From contig CAYUVH010000039.1 of assembly GCA_964448135.1 (NCBI GenBank), positions 248,001 through 312,000 of the forward strand: 64,000 nucleotides of DNA. The letters run 5' to 3'. Source of the DNA: CAYUVH01 sp964448135. GTDB lineage: Bacteria; Verrucomicrobiota; Verrucomicrobiia; Limisphaerales; UBA8199. Both the position numbers and the translations under genes were made by a program. The notes beneath the pieces are model-generated. The model had not been told where the DNA came from, searched no databases, and was given only the letters and a program-made list of their open reading frames with translations. Positions 51,074 to 60,491 of this stretch are shown piece by piece. Position 1 is the first letter of the stretch, and every line of letters starts with the position of its first letter.

Positions 51074-51802
51074 ATGAAATACTTTGCTGCCCGCACCTTT
51101 TGTTTCATCGCCCTTGCCTGTTGCGCATTGATGGCTCCCGCCGCCGAGCCCGAGGAGATTCCCGCGCCCAAGGACGAACCCCGCGTTATCAATGCCGGCC
51201 CGCCGCCTTCCGACGCGATTGTTCTCTTCGACGGCAAGGACCTGTCTCAATGGCACAGCGACAAAGACGGCGGCCCGGCGAGATGGGAAATCAAGGACGG
51301 TTTCGTGACCGTGAATGGCACGGGCGGGATTTCCACGAAACAATCATTCGGCGATTGCCAGTTGCACATCGAATGGGCGACGCCGGCTGAAGTGAAAGGC
51401 GAAGGCCAGGGCCGGGGCAATAGCGGGATCTTCCTCCAAGGCCGCTATGAGTTGCAGGTGCTGGACTCCTACGAAAACAAAACCTATTTCCACGGCCAGG
51501 CCGGTGCGATCTACAAACAACACCCACCCCTGGTGAACGCCTCCCGCAAACCCGGCGAATGGCAGACTTACGACGTCATCTACCACGCGCCGCGTTTCGA
51601 CGGAAACGGCAAACTGGAACGGCCCGCGACCATCACCGTGTTGCACAATAGCGTGCTGGTGCAGGATCACGTCGAAATCCTGGGCGGCACCGCCAACAAA
51701 GGCGGCCCCAAATACGCGGCCCACCCCCTCAAGCAACCCCTCGCTCTCCAGGACCACAACAACCCGGTGCGCTACCGGAATATCTGGATTCGGGAGCTAT
51801 AA
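51074..51802 (+). CDS. 3-keto-disaccharide hydrolase (DUF1080) family secreted protein
   Basis: ATG 51074 (MKYFAARTFCFIALACCALMA) starts a Sec signal peptide; upstream in-frame sequence overlaps the previous gene. The 242-residue product has the DUF1080 pattern: AIVLFDGKDLSQWHSDKDGGPARWEIKDGFVTVNG, GDCQLHIEWATP, RGNSGIFLQGRYELQVLDSYENKTYFHGQAGAIYKQHPP and YRNIWIREL. This concanavalin-like fold is very abundant in Verrucomicrobiota and Planctomycetota; some members hydrolyse 3-keto-disaccharides. Follows the beta-propeller gene by 31 nt. Confidence 0.92.
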   Translation: MKYFAARTFCFIALACCALMAPAAEPEEIPAPKDEPRVINAGPPPSDAIVLFDGKDLSQWHSDKDGGPARWEIKDGFVTVNGTGGISTKQSFGDCQLHIEWATPAEVKGEGQGRGNSGIFLQGRYELQVLDSYENKTYFHGQAGAIYKQHPPLVNASRKPGEWQTYDVIYHAPRFDGNGKLERPATITVLHNSVLVQDHVEILGGTANKGGPKYAAHPLKQPLALQDHNNPVRYRNIWIREL

Positions 51803-51805
51803 GGA

Positions 51806-52192
51806 ATGGGCTACGGCATTCACATCACCCGCAAACCAGACTGGTCCGATGAAGAAGGTGCACGGATCAGTGAGAGCGAGTGGCAGGCTTACGTTGCCTC
51901 GGATTCCGAGATGGCTATCACCGGAGTGGCAGAGGCAAGAACTCCAGATGGTGATGTCATTCGCCTTGCCCACCCTTTGCTGACCGAAGGGCGATGCCAT
52001 TCCAGCGGGAAGCCAGTTTGGTTTTCGTATTTGGAAGGCAGTTTAGCCGTGAAGAATCCGGACGAAGAGTGTCTTGGCAAAATGCGACAGATTGCGAAAA
52101 AGCTTCAGGCGAGAGTTCAGGGCGACGAAGGGGAATTCTATGACAACCCACCTGAAGGACCTTCACTTTTTGGGAAGTTTTTTCGACGGTAG
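51806..52192 (+). CDS. Small conserved hypothetical protein
   Basis: A 128-residue protein, starting 3 nt after the DUF1080 stop. It opens MGYGIHITRKPDWSDEEGARISESEWQAYVASDSEM, followed by PVWFSYLEGSLAVKNPDEECLGKMRQIAKKLQARVQGDEGEFYD. The opening 'I-x-I-T-R...I-x-x-x-E-W' pattern occurs in small uncharacterised proteins often found with polymorphic-toxin immunity genes. No domain or catalytic site identified; apparently cytoplasmic. Confidence 0.6.
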   Translation: MGYGIHITRKPDWSDEEGARISESEWQAYVASDSEMAITGVAEARTPDGDVIRLAHPLLTEGRCHSSGKPVWFSYLEGSLAVKNPDEECLGKMRQIAKKLQARVQGDEGEFYDNPPEGPSLFGKFFRR

Positions 52193-52240
52193 CTGGAATT
52201 AATCAGGGCTCTGCCGCCCCTTCCTGCCCGATCGGACTCG

Positions 52241-52747
52241 TCACAACTGCCGGATTTCATCCCAAAGCGGCTTCATGTCCGGGTCAGCCAGGGCCATCCT
52301 CTTCATCTGCTCTTTGCCAGCCAGCTTCACGGCCCGCTTGAACCAGATCCGCGCGGCATCCAGTTCATTCATCTGACAGGCGTAGCAGGCAAGATTGAAC
52401 GCCACGGTCGGTTCCTTGGGAAATTTGTCAAAGGCCGGCAGCAAGGCGTCCCAGGCCTGACGCAAGCCGCCGTCGGGGACGCGACGCAGCGCGTACGCCT
52501 GGTTGAGCCAGGCAGTGGGACGCTCGGGGCTCGACTGTAAAAGCGCGCGGGCGATTTCCAAACCCTCCTGCCAGCGCCTCCCTTCCGCGCAAAGAAACCA
52601 GCGCGCCTCCAGTACGTCTGGATGCATTGCAAAATCGGGCGAAATTCGCTCCAACTCCTTTTCCGCTTCTTTCGCGTTACCCAGTCCCAGCCATCCCAGC
52701 GCGGCGCTCAGGTGATGGGTATCAGGTGGTTCAAGTTCCTTAATCAT
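52241..52747 (-). CDS. Tetratricopeptide-repeat protein
   Basis: ATG 52747 gives 168 residues. Repeating helical pairs fit TPR: HHLSAALGWLGLGNAKEAEKELERISPDF, HPDVLEARWFLCAEGRRWQEGLEIARALLQSSPE, RPTAWLNQAYALRRV and PTVAFNLACYACQMNELDAARIWFKRAVKLAG. No signal peptide or enzymatic domain is present. Probably a cytoplasmic interaction protein. It is divergent from parE, with 126 nt between starts. Confidence 0.75.
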   Translation of the reverse strand: MIKELEPPDTHHLSAALGWLGLGNAKEAEKELERISPDFAMHPDVLEARWFLCAEGRRWQEGLEIARALLQSSPERPTAWLNQAYALRRVPDGGLRQAWDALLPAFDKFPKEPTVAFNLACYACQMNELDAARIWFKRAVKLAGKEQMKRMALADPDMKPLWDEIRQL

Positions 52748-52872
52748 TCTGCACAACAACAGCCAGGCTCTGCCCTGAATCTAAGCTCCAGCCTCGACGC
52801 GCGCAAGCCGTTCGCGCCCGACTTCGAGCTTGGCATCATCGGGCGCTCATTCGATGATTGGCTCGCTAACTT

Positions 52873-54702
52873 ATGGCCGACAACGCGAAACACAATTACG
52901 ACGAGAGCAAGATCAAGACGCTGTCCTCGCTGGAGCACATCCGGCTGCGCACCGGCATGTACATCGGCCGGATCGGCACCGGCGCCCACTACGACGACGG
53001 TTGCTACATTCTGCTCAAGGAGGTCATTGATAACGCGATTGACGAGTTCATCATGGGCTACGGCAAGGAAGTCCAGATCGCGATCAAGGACCGCGAAGTG
53101 ACCGTGCGCGATTTCGGCCGCGGCATTCCGCTGGGCAAACTCGTGGACTGCGTTTCCAAGATCAACACCGGCGCCAAATACAACGACGAGGTGTTCCAAT
53201 TCAGCGTCGGCCTCAACGGCGTCGGCACCAAGGCCGTCAACGCCCTCTCGAAAAACTTTGTTGTTCGCAGCCATCGCGAAGGCGAATTTGCCGAAGCCGC
53301 GTTCAAGCACGGCAAGCTGAAGAAGGAAAACAAGGGCAAGGACAAAGAACCGGACGGCACGCTCATCAGCTTTGAACCCGACCCCGAGATTTTCAAAGAG
53401 GTGGAATTCCGCCCGGAGCACGTCGAGCGCCGGCTGCGGCATTACAGCTACCTGAACAGCGGGCTGAAGCTGGTTTACAACGACAAGGTCTTCCAATCGC
53501 GCAACGGCCTGCTCGATCTGGTCACCGAGGATTTGCAGGCGGACGGCAGCGAACCGATTTACCCGCCGTTGCATTACTCCGAGAAGATGCTGGAGTTCTG
53601 TTTCACGCACACAAACAGCCGTTACGGCGAAACGTTTTATTCATTTGTAAACGGTCAGTACACGGCCGACGGCGGCACGCACTTGAGCGCGTTCCGCGAA
53701 GGCTTGCTGAAGGCCGTGAACGAGTTCGGCAAGGAGAAGTTCGAGGGCGACGATGTCCGCGAAGCCATGGTGGGCGCGGTGGCGATCCGGTTGAAGGATC
53801 CGATGTTCGAGTCGCAGACCAAGAACAAGCTCGGCAACACCGAAATCCGCACCGAGCTCGTTAACCGCGTGCGCGAGGAGTTGCTGCACTTCTTCAACCG
53901 CAACAAGGAGATCGCCGAGAAGATCATCACCAAGGTCCAGGACACCCGCCAGCTCCGCAAGGAATTGCAGGAGGTCAAAAAGCTCGCGCGCGAGCGCGCG
54001 AAGGCCATCACGATCCGCATCCCGCAGTTGAAGGACTGCAAAACTCACTTCGACAAAGCCAAGGGCAAAGGCAAGGGTTCGATGGTCTTCATCACCGAAG
54101 GCCAGTCCGCCGCTGGCTCGATCGTGAGTTGCCGGGACGTGACCACGCAGGCCATTTTCGTCCTGAAGGGCAAACCGCTGAATGTCTGGGACCTGAAGCG
54201 CGACATCGTTTATAAGAACGATGAGATGTACAACCTCATGCGCAGCCTGGATATCGAGGACAACCTCGAGGGCCTGCGCTACGAGAAAGTCATCCTCGCC
54301 ACCGACGCCGACGTGGACGGCCTGCACATCCGCAATTTGCTCATCACCTACTTTTTCCGCTTCTTCGACCAACTCGTCCACGACGGACATCTATACGTTC
54401 TGGAGACCCCACTGTTCCGCGTCCGCAACCGGCAGGAGACGATTTACTGTTACTCTGAAGCCGAGCGCGACCAGGCGAACGCGAAACTCGGAAAAAGCGC
54501 GGAGATCACGCGATTCAAAGGTTTGGGCGAAATCTCCCCGAACGAATTCAAGCAATTCATCGGCAAGGAAATGCGCCTCAGCCAGGTGGAATACGCTCCC
54601 AAAATGGACGCCGCGGGGATCCTCGGCTTCTACATGGGTAAGAACACACCGGAGCGCAAAGACTACATCATGGAGAACCTGGTGGTGCCGGTGGAAGACT
54701 GA
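52873..54702 (+). CDS. parE: Type IIA DNA topoisomerase subunit B (ParE/GyrB-like)
   Basis: A 609-residue topoisomerase B subunit. The GHKL ATPase has LKEVIDNAIDEF, RDFGRGIPLGK and GLNGVGTKAVNALS. The transducer domain follows, then TOPRIM with VFITEGQSAAGSIVS (EGxSA) and LATDADVDGLHIRNLL (D-x-D-x-D). The length matches the short ParE/GyrB class lacking the 170-residue insert of E. coli GyrB. The partner A subunit is not adjacent: the next gene is the convergent ald. Whether this is the cell's ParE or a second GyrB cannot be told from one gene. Confidence 0.9.
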   Translation: MADNAKHNYDESKIKTLSSLEHIRLRTGMYIGRIGTGAHYDDGCYILLKEVIDNAIDEFIMGYGKEVQIAIKDREVTVRDFGRGIPLGKLVDCVSKINTGAKYNDEVFQFSVGLNGVGTKAVNALSKNFVVRSHREGEFAEAAFKHGKLKKENKGKDKEPDGTLISFEPDPEIFKEVEFRPEHVERRLRHYSYLNSGLKLVYNDKVFQSRNGLLDLVTEDLQADGSEPIYPPLHYSEKMLEFCFTHTNSRYGETFYSFVNGQYTADGGTHLSAFREGLLKAVNEFGKEKFEGDDVREAMVGAVAIRLKDPMFESQTKNKLGNTEIRTELVNRVREELLHFFNRNKEIAEKIITKVQDTRQLRKELQEVKKLARERAKAITIRIPQLKDCKTHFDKAKGKGKGSMVFITEGQSAAGSIVSCRDVTTQAIFVLKGKPLNVWDLKRDIVYKNDEMYNLMRSLDIEDNLEGLRYEKVILATDADVDGLHIRNLLITYFFRFFDQLVHDGHLYVLETPLFRVRNRQETIYCYSEAERDQANAKLGKSAEITRFKGLGEISPNEFKQFIGKEMRLSQVEYAPKMDAAGILGFYMGKNTPERKDYIMENLVVPVED

Positions 54703-54717
54703 CGGCAGCACGAGTAT

Positions 54718-54834
54718 GGAGTCCCGCCTTTAGGCGGCAAGGCGCCCTGAAAGGTAAGCGCTAGTAGTCGTAAGCCCCGGACAATTATTTCGTTCCAGGT
54801 ATTTTGGCGCCCCGCCGGCTAAAGGCGGGACTCC
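54718..54834. repeat. 117-bp element with 16-bp perfect terminal inverted repeats
   Basis: GGAGTCCCGCCTTTAG (54718-54733) and CTAAAGGCGGGACTCC (54819-54834) are perfect complements. Further pairing inside involves GGCGGC and GCCG near the arms, and GGCGCC in the interior on both sides. It fills the convergent gap between parE and ald. The organisation suggests a small MITE-like or REP-type repeat and could double as a terminator. Confidence 0.8.
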
Positions 54835-54838
54835 AAAC

Positions 54839-55939
54839 CTAAAGCGTCGGCGCCGAGTACGGCATCCCATGCGCATCCGCCACCGCGCGGTGCGTCACCT
54901 TCCCGTTCATCACGTTCAAGCCGCTCACCAAGGCCGGCTGCTTCTGGCAGGCTTCCGCCAGCCCCGAATCCGCCAGCAATTCGATGTAACGATACGTCAC
55001 GTTGGTAAGCGCCTGCGTGGCCGTCCGCGCATACGCCCCCGGCATGTTGGCGACGCAGTAATGGGTGACGCCTTCTTCAACAAACACCGGGTTATCATGG
55101 GTCGTCGGACGCGAAGTCTCCACACATCCGCCCTGGTCAATGGCGATGTCCACCAGCACGCTACCCGGACGCATCCGGCGCAGCATTTCGCGCCGGATCA
55201 GTTTGGGCGCCTTCGCCCCCGGAACGAGCACTGCGCCGATCAGCAAATCTACCGCCGGCAGCAACTCCATCAAGTGCGCTTCGTTCGAATAAAGCGTGTG
55301 CGCCGTGTGCAGCGTGATATCCAAAAACCGCATACGTTCGAGATCGACTTCCAAAATCGTCACGTCCGCGCCGAGACCCTGTGCCATGCGCGCAGCGTTG
55401 ATGCCCGATGCACCACCGCCCAGCACGACCACCTTGCCCGGCAGAACACCCGGGACGCCGCCCAGCAACACGCCGCTGCCGCCAAAGTGTTTCGCCAAAA
55501 AGTAGCCGCCCACCAAAATGGACATGCGCCCCGCGATTTCGCTCATGGGCTCGAGGAGCGGCAGACGTTTGTTTACCTCGATGGTCTCGTAGGCCAGGCA
55601 GGTCGCGCCCGATTTCATCAAGGCCTCCGTCATTCCCTTGTCCGCCGCCAGGTGCAGGTAAGTAAAAAGAATCTGGCCCGGCCGTAGCAACGGCGTCTCC
55701 GAAGCCTGGGGCTCCTTGACCTTCACGATCATGTCGGCTTCGGCGAAAACGGCCTTGTGCTCACCCACCAATTTGGCGCCTGCCTGCGTGTAATCGGCGT
55801 CCGGGTATCCTGCGCCCGTGCCTGCGTTGCGCTCGACCACGACTTGGTGGCCGCGCTTGATGAGTTGGTATGCCGCCGAGGGAAGCAAAGCGACGCGATA
55901 CTCCTGCCCTTTGATTTCTTTCGGAACGCCGATGATCAT
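54839..55939 (-). CDS. ald: Alanine dehydrogenase
   Basis: A 366-residue protein with the alanine dehydrogenase/PNT signature MIIGVPKEIKGQEYRVALLPSAAYQLIKRGHQV, a KVKEPQ loop, the NAD-binding KVVVLGGGASGINAARMAQGLGADVTILE and a conserved GGCVETSRPTTHDNPVF region. It interconverts L-alanine and pyruvate/ammonia with NAD. Length is typical of Ald. The start is 55939; it is followed upstream, on the same strand, by the YihY/BrkB gene, whose stop is 1 nt away. Confidence 0.95.
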   Translation of the reverse strand: MIIGVPKEIKGQEYRVALLPSAAYQLIKRGHQVVVERNAGTGAGYPDADYTQAGAKLVGEHKAVFAEADMIVKVKEPQASETPLLRPGQILFTYLHLAADKGMTEALMKSGATCLAYETIEVNKRLPLLEPMSEIAGRMSILVGGYFLAKHFGGSGVLLGGVPGVLPGKVVVLGGGASGINAARMAQGLGADVTILEVDLERMRFLDITLHTAHTLYSNEAHLMELLPAVDLLIGAVLVPGAKAPKLIRREMLRRMRPGSVLVDIAIDQGGCVETSRPTTHDNPVFVEEGVTHYCVANMPGAYARTATQALTNVTYRYIELLADSGLAEACQKQPALVSGLNVMNGKVTHRAVADAHGMPYSAPTL

Positions 55940-55940
55940 T

Positions 55941-57443
55941 TTAGTTACTTAAGGCTTTGGGCGATTGCGCCCGGTTCACGAGCGCCAGCAAAGTGACCGA
56001 CTCCGCTGCCTGGCGCTCGACATTCTGAATGCGCTCGAATTCGCCCAGGACTTCCGCCCGGGACGGCTCGTCGCGCGTGGCCAATTCTTGCCCGTGACTG
56101 GCGCGCAGGGCGAGCAGAATATCATGGCAGGTGATGGTTTCCAGGGGACGCGCGGGTGAGTAAGCCGTTTCTGCACCGGAGGTCTCCACCACCAACCGCG
56201 CGCCCGCCAGCGTGCGCATCACCTGCCGCACCAGCCGGCTGGGAATGGTCAGTTCCTGCGAAATCTCCACCACCGTTGGAGGCGGCGAGCCCGCCAAAAA
56301 CCGCTGGCCCACCGCGGTCATCAGTCGCAGGGCGATGAATTCCCTGCCCCGCTGGTTTACATTTTCGATCAGCTTTTCCTCGAGGTAAGTGGCCCGGTTC
56401 TGCCAGGCGTACGCCACTTGCGCGCCAAACAACAAAATCCACCACGAGAAATACAACCCGATCATGAAGACGGGCACCAACCCAAGGCTGCCGTAAATCT
56501 TGCTGTTCGAAACGACGCGCGATACGTAGAGCACGCTGATCGAATTGTTGAGGTGGAACAAAAGACCGCCGACCAATCCGCCGACGAGCGCGGAGTCCCA
56601 ACGCACCTTGGCGTTGGGCATCAGCATATAGAAGACCGCAAAGACCACGCAGAGGATCACGAGCGGCAGGAGTTGGAGCAGGAAGCTGCGAAAAAAAGGT
56701 AGCGCCCCCAGCAAATGGGTCGTGTCTTCCAGGCGCGAATGCGCGGCAATGCCGATCGCACCCACGAGCAACATCGGCGCGAGGGTCAGTACACCCCAAT
56801 AAAGCACCACCCGCATGAACCACGTCCGCCCGCGGGTCACGCCCCAAATGTCGTTGAACGTGGTCTCGACGCGCGTGAGCATTGAGATGGCCACAAAAAT
56901 GAGGAGTATACTGCCCGTCAAGCCCAGCGCCCCGCTGCGCGTATTCTGCACGAACTCATGGATATTCCTCGCCGCGTCTTTCCGCGCGCGAATGATCAAC
57001 TCTGTCTGCGCCGAATTCGTCACCACTACTTCGACACTGGCATTGGTCGTTCCGGTTTCAGCCAGCTCGGTCGTATTCGTCAGCACCACCGGGGCATTCG
57101 TCCGATGATGAATCGAACCCGAGGTCATGCTGCTGACGAACCTGGCAATAAACGTATCAATCCGGTCCTCGCCCTCCTTCTTCAAAAACGTGCTCGTGAT
57201 GCTTACCGCCACCGCGAGCATCGGAATCAACGCCAGCAGCGTGGTGTACGCCAGCGATGCCGCGTGCGCCGGGCACCGGTTCCGCGCAAAACTTTTAACG
57301 ACGAGAATCCAGAAATGCGCGAACTGATGTGCCTTCGAAAGCGGGCGATTGGACTTGAAAATACTCTCGTCCCAGAAGGCCTGTACGGCCTGCCGGCACT
57401 GTTCGATTTTGGAAGGCGGCTTCGCCACGTCAGTAAAACCCAC
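55941..57443 (-). CDS. YihY/virulence factor BrkB family membrane protein with winged-helix-like tail
   Basis: The open frame reaches 57794, but the first roughly 117 codons look non-coding (Pro/Ser/Arg mix). The most likely start is GTG 57443 (VGFTDVAKPPSKIEQCRQ), about 500 residues. The YihY core has RNRCPAHAASLAYTTLLALIPMLAVAVSI, GALGLTGSILLIFVAISMLTRVETTFNDIWGV and about six transmembrane helices. A cytoplasmic tail (FLAGSPPPTVVEISQELTIPSRLVRQVMRTLAGARLVVET) resembles a winged helix. Formerly annotated as RNase BN, the family has no proven nuclease role. Sits immediately upstream of ald. Confidence 0.8.
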   Translation of the reverse strand: MGFTDVAKPPSKIEQCRQAVQAFWDESIFKSNRPLSKAHQFAHFWILVVKSFARNRCPAHAASLAYTTLLALIPMLAVAVSITSTFLKKEGEDRIDTFIARFVSSMTSGSIHHRTNAPVVLTNTTELAETGTTNASVEVVVTNSAQTELIIRARKDAARNIHEFVQNTRSGALGLTGSILLIFVAISMLTRVETTFNDIWGVTRGRTWFMRVVLYWGVLTLAPMLLVGAIGIAAHSRLEDTTHLLGALPFFRSFLLQLLPLVILCVVFAVFYMLMPNAKVRWDSALVGGLVGGLLFHLNNSISVLYVSRVVSNSKIYGSLGLVPVFMIGLYFSWWILLFGAQVAYAWQNRATYLEEKLIENVNQRGREFIALRLMTAVGQRFLAGSPPPTVVEISQELTIPSRLVRQVMRTLAGARLVVETSGAETAYSPARPLETITCHDILLALRASHGQELATRDEPSRAEVLGEFERIQNVERQAAESVTLLALVNRAQSPKALSN

Positions 57444-57535
57444 GCTAACAGACCAATCCTCCAAGTCAATCGGCGCAGGCCTCCCCCGCAGCGACCAGAA
57501 AGCCCGCGTGCTGATGCGCCGGCAACCCGGCGGCC

Positions 57536-57697
57536 TTACTTGATATCCGACTTCCGGTTGCGGAGGCGGTTCAGGATGGAGCGATTCGTCATATCCTGGC
57601 GACGCTGACCCATCATTTGATCTGCCCGGAGTTGGCGGGCATCCAACATTCCTGGTTTGGTAACGGCCTTTTTGGACCTCGGTGGACGATGCGGCAT
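57536..57697 (-). CDS. Small basic protein of 53 residues
   Basis: The frame from ATG 57697 (MPHRPPRSKKAVTKPG) to TAA 57536-57538 ends with MTNRSILNRLRNRKSDIK. It is strongly basic and helix-prone and looks like an RNA-binding or ribosome-associated peptide. It lies alone between the YihY gene and ftsK, on the minus strand. No homologue is recognised and no SD is obvious, so support is moderate. Upstream in-frame sequence extends to 57736. Confidence 0.4.
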   Translation of the reverse strand: MPHRPPRSKKAVTKPGMLDARQLRADQMMGQRRQDMTNRSILNRLRNRKSDIK

Positions 57698-57821
57698 GCT
57701 GAACCATGGCAGAGCTGGCGAAGCAAAGCGAGCCATATGACGAAGGATTCCGGCACCGGTCCCGCCCTCGGCCGGGCCAATCGTCGCTTGTCACTCGCCT
57801 GCCGGCTGTTAGTCTTTAGCC

Positions 57822-60491
57822 ATGGCCCGCAAGGCAGCAGCGACAGAGAAAAAAAGTGAACACGGCTTGCACGACATCGTCGGCGTGGCCTTGATTTGCT
57901 TTGCCCTGCTGCTGCTGATTGCCCTGTTCTCCTATCACCCGCGGGATGTTTCCGCCAACGGTGTTCCGGTCAACAAGACCATTCATAATTACATCGGCCC
58001 CTTCGGCGCTTGGCTCGCCTACTTCTGGTTGCTGTGGGTGGGTGCGGCGGCGTTCCTGGTGCCGGCACTGCTGATTTTCATCGGCATGGGGTGCCTGTTT
58101 GATTTCCTCGCCTACCTTCGCCGGCGCTGGCTGTGGACCGTCGTGCTCTTTGTCTGCTCGCTGGGACTGCTGGACCTCTACAACAGCGCCTTCGACTCGG
58201 TGATGAAAGACAAGCTCCGCACTACCGCCGGTGGCATCCTGGGCGTCGCGCTGAACAAATACATCTTCGGTTATTTCGGGACCGCCGGGGCGACCATTCT
58301 GTTCCTGATGCTCTATTTGATCAGTCTGCTGTTCCTCACCAACTTCCAGCTCGGCCAGTGGCTGCGCGGAATCACGGAGCGAAAGGCGGCGAAGGAGGAA
58401 GAGGCTCCGGAACCGGAGCGCGTCCTCGAACGCCGTGCCAGCGAGTTGCGGCAGGAGCGGAAGAAATTGGAGGAGCAGGTCGAGCGCGCTGGCTTGGGCG
58501 CGGACTTGAAGCCGGTTCCAGCTCCGAAAATCACCGATCACAGCGTGTCGCAACCCAAGACAGCCCGCGCCAAAAAAACCCCGCCTCCGGAACCCGTCCG
58601 CGAGCCGGAGCCCGCCGATGAAGGCGAAGTCATTTCCGCCCGCGAATTAGCCGCCACCACCACCTCCCAGGTTCTCGGCAAAGCTTCAGCTACCGCTGAA
58701 ACAAAACCGGAGGAAGCCAAAGCCCTCGCCAAAGCCGAGGTCGCCGTCGCCGACAAGGAAAAGGATAAGGCGGAGGAAGGCGAAAAACCCGCCGAGCCCA
58801 AGCCGGAGCCGCAGGTCACCATCAGCGACAACTCCATTCGCACTGCGCGCCCGAAGATTCTGCCCAAGAAGCCCAAGCCCATCACCGTCGCCTCGACGCC
58901 GATGATCGGGAATTATCAACTGCCGTCCCATGATTTTCTGCAGTTGCCGGACCCGTCGGTCAAACCGACCGAATCGAAGGAGGAGCTGCTCGCCAACGCG
59001 CGGCTCATGCAGCAGACGCTCGCGCAATTCGAAATCCCGGTCGAGCTCGGCGACATCACCAAAGGCCCGACCATCACACGCTACGAACTTCATCCCGCCC
59101 CCGGGGTGAAGCTCGAAAAAATCGCCGGCCTGAGCAACAACATCGCGGCCGCCCTGAAGGCCGAGCGCATTCACATCCTCGCGCCCGTCCCCGGCAAAAG
59201 CTCCGTCGGCGTCGAAGTCCCGAACGCCATCAAAACCAAGGTCATCATGCGCGACCTATTGGAATCGGATGAATGGCGCAATACCAAGGCCAAAATCCCG
59301 CTCGCGCTCGGCAAGGATGTCTACGGCCATCCCATCATCGCCGATCTCGCGGAGATGCCGCATTGCCTCATCGCCGGCAGCACGGGCGCCGGCAAGTCCG
59401 TCTGCATTAGCGCCATCATCACCTCCCTGCTCTACCGCTTCTCGCCGGATCAACTTCGCTTCGTGATGATTGATCCCAAGGTCGTCGAACTGCAGCAGTA
59501 TAATATCCTGCCGCATTTGGTCGTGCCCGTCGTGACCGATCCGAAAAAGGTCATCCTCGCGTTGCGCTGGGTCGTGAACGAGATGGAGAAGCGTTACCAG
59601 ATTTTCGCGCGCGTGGGCGTGCGCAACATCGCTTCCTTCAACAGCCGGCCGAAAAACAAGCCGCTCCCGACCCTGGAGCCGGAACTGCCGCTCATGGCCA
59701 AGAAGGAAAAGGTCGAGCCCGGCGCGGATGGTTTTGCCGTCGAAGTGGATGAGGAAATTGTTGTCCCGCGGGAAGAAGAAATCGTCATTCCCGAGAAGCT
59801 GAGCTATATCGTCGTCATCATTGACGAACTCGCCGACCTGATGCTGGTCGCGCCTGCCGACGTCGAAATGGCGATCGCACGCATCACCCAGATGGCCCGC
59901 GCCGCCGGCATTCATTGCATCATCGCGACCCAGCGCCCGAGCGTGGATGTGATCACGGGCGTCATCAAAGCGAACGTGCCCGCCCGTATCGCCTTCCAGG
60001 TGGCCGCCAAGGTGGACTCGCGCACGATTCTTGACGCCATGGGCGCCGACAAGTTGCTCGGCAAAGGTGACATGCTTTATTTGCCGCCTGGTTCGGCAAA
60101 ATTGATTCGCGCCCAGGGCGCGCTCATCACGGACCAGGAGATTCAGAACATCGTGGACTTCATCGCCAAGCAGGCCAAGCCGAGCTACGAACTTGAAATC
60201 CATCAGCAGCTCTCCAAACCCACGCCGCTGAGCGGAGACGAGAGTGGCATTGATGAAGATGAAGAAATCATCCAGCAGTGCATTGAAGTCATCCGCAGCG
60301 AGCAAAAAGCGAGCGTTTCGCTGTTGCAGCGGCGGCTGCGCCTGGGATACGGCCGAGCGGCGCGCATCATGGATGAGTTGGAGAATCGCGGCATCGTCGG
60401 CCCCAGCAATGGCGCCGAGCCGCGCGAAATCATGATTGATCTCGACGGCGGCGGCGCGGACGGCGCCGGACAAGGATTGCAGGCCAAATGA
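57822..60491 (+). CDS. ftsK: DNA translocase FtsK/SpoIIIE
   Basis: An 889-residue FtsK. Four transmembrane helices occupy about 25-190. A long charged Ala/Lys/Glu/Pro linker runs to about 360. The RecA-like motor has Walker A IAGSTGAGKSVCIS (about 518) and Walker B YIVVIIDELADLM, with MARAAGIHCIIATQRPSVDVITG. A C-terminal gamma winged helix (ASVSLLQRRLRLGYGRAARIMDELENRGIVGP) would recognise KOPS-type sequences. It pumps DNA at the division septum. The RodZ-like gene overlaps its stop by ATGA (60488-60491). A roughly 50-residue acidic insert (about 620-650) interrupts the motor. Confidence 0.96.
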   Translation: MARKAAATEKKSEHGLHDIVGVALICFALLLLIALFSYHPRDVSANGVPVNKTIHNYIGPFGAWLAYFWLLWVGAAAFLVPALLIFIGMGCLFDFLAYLRRRWLWTVVLFVCSLGLLDLYNSAFDSVMKDKLRTTAGGILGVALNKYIFGYFGTAGATILFLMLYLISLLFLTNFQLGQWLRGITERKAAKEEEAPEPERVLERRASELRQERKKLEEQVERAGLGADLKPVPAPKITDHSVSQPKTARAKKTPPPEPVREPEPADEGEVISARELAATTTSQVLGKASATAETKPEEAKALAKAEVAVADKEKDKAEEGEKPAEPKPEPQVTISDNSIRTARPKILPKKPKPITVASTPMIGNYQLPSHDFLQLPDPSVKPTESKEELLANARLMQQTLAQFEIPVELGDITKGPTITRYELHPAPGVKLEKIAGLSNNIAAALKAERIHILAPVPGKSSVGVEVPNAIKTKVIMRDLLESDEWRNTKAKIPLALGKDVYGHPIIADLAEMPHCLIAGSTGAGKSVCISAIITSLLYRFSPDQLRFVMIDPKVVELQQYNILPHLVVPVVTDPKKVILALRWVVNEMEKRYQIFARVGVRNIASFNSRPKNKPLPTLEPELPLMAKKEKVEPGADGFAVEVDEEIVVPREEEIVIPEKLSYIVVIIDELADLMLVAPADVEMAIARITQMARAAGIHCIIATQRPSVDVITGVIKANVPARIAFQVAAKVDSRTILDAMGADKLLGKGDMLYLPPGSAKLIRAQGALITDQEIQNIVDFIAKQAKPSYELEIHQQLSKPTPLSGDESGIDEDEEIIQQCIEVIRSEQKASVSLLQRRLRLGYGRAARIMDELENRGIVGPSNGAEPREIMIDLDGGGADGAGQGLQAK

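Noticed and set aside
55941..57794. Full 617-residue reading of the YihY gene
   Set aside because: The first roughly 117 codons lack family similarity and look non-coding; GTG 57443 gives the expected N-terminus.
59256..60473. 405-codon frame antisense to ftsK
   Set aside because: Shadow of the FtsK motor domain; no independent support.
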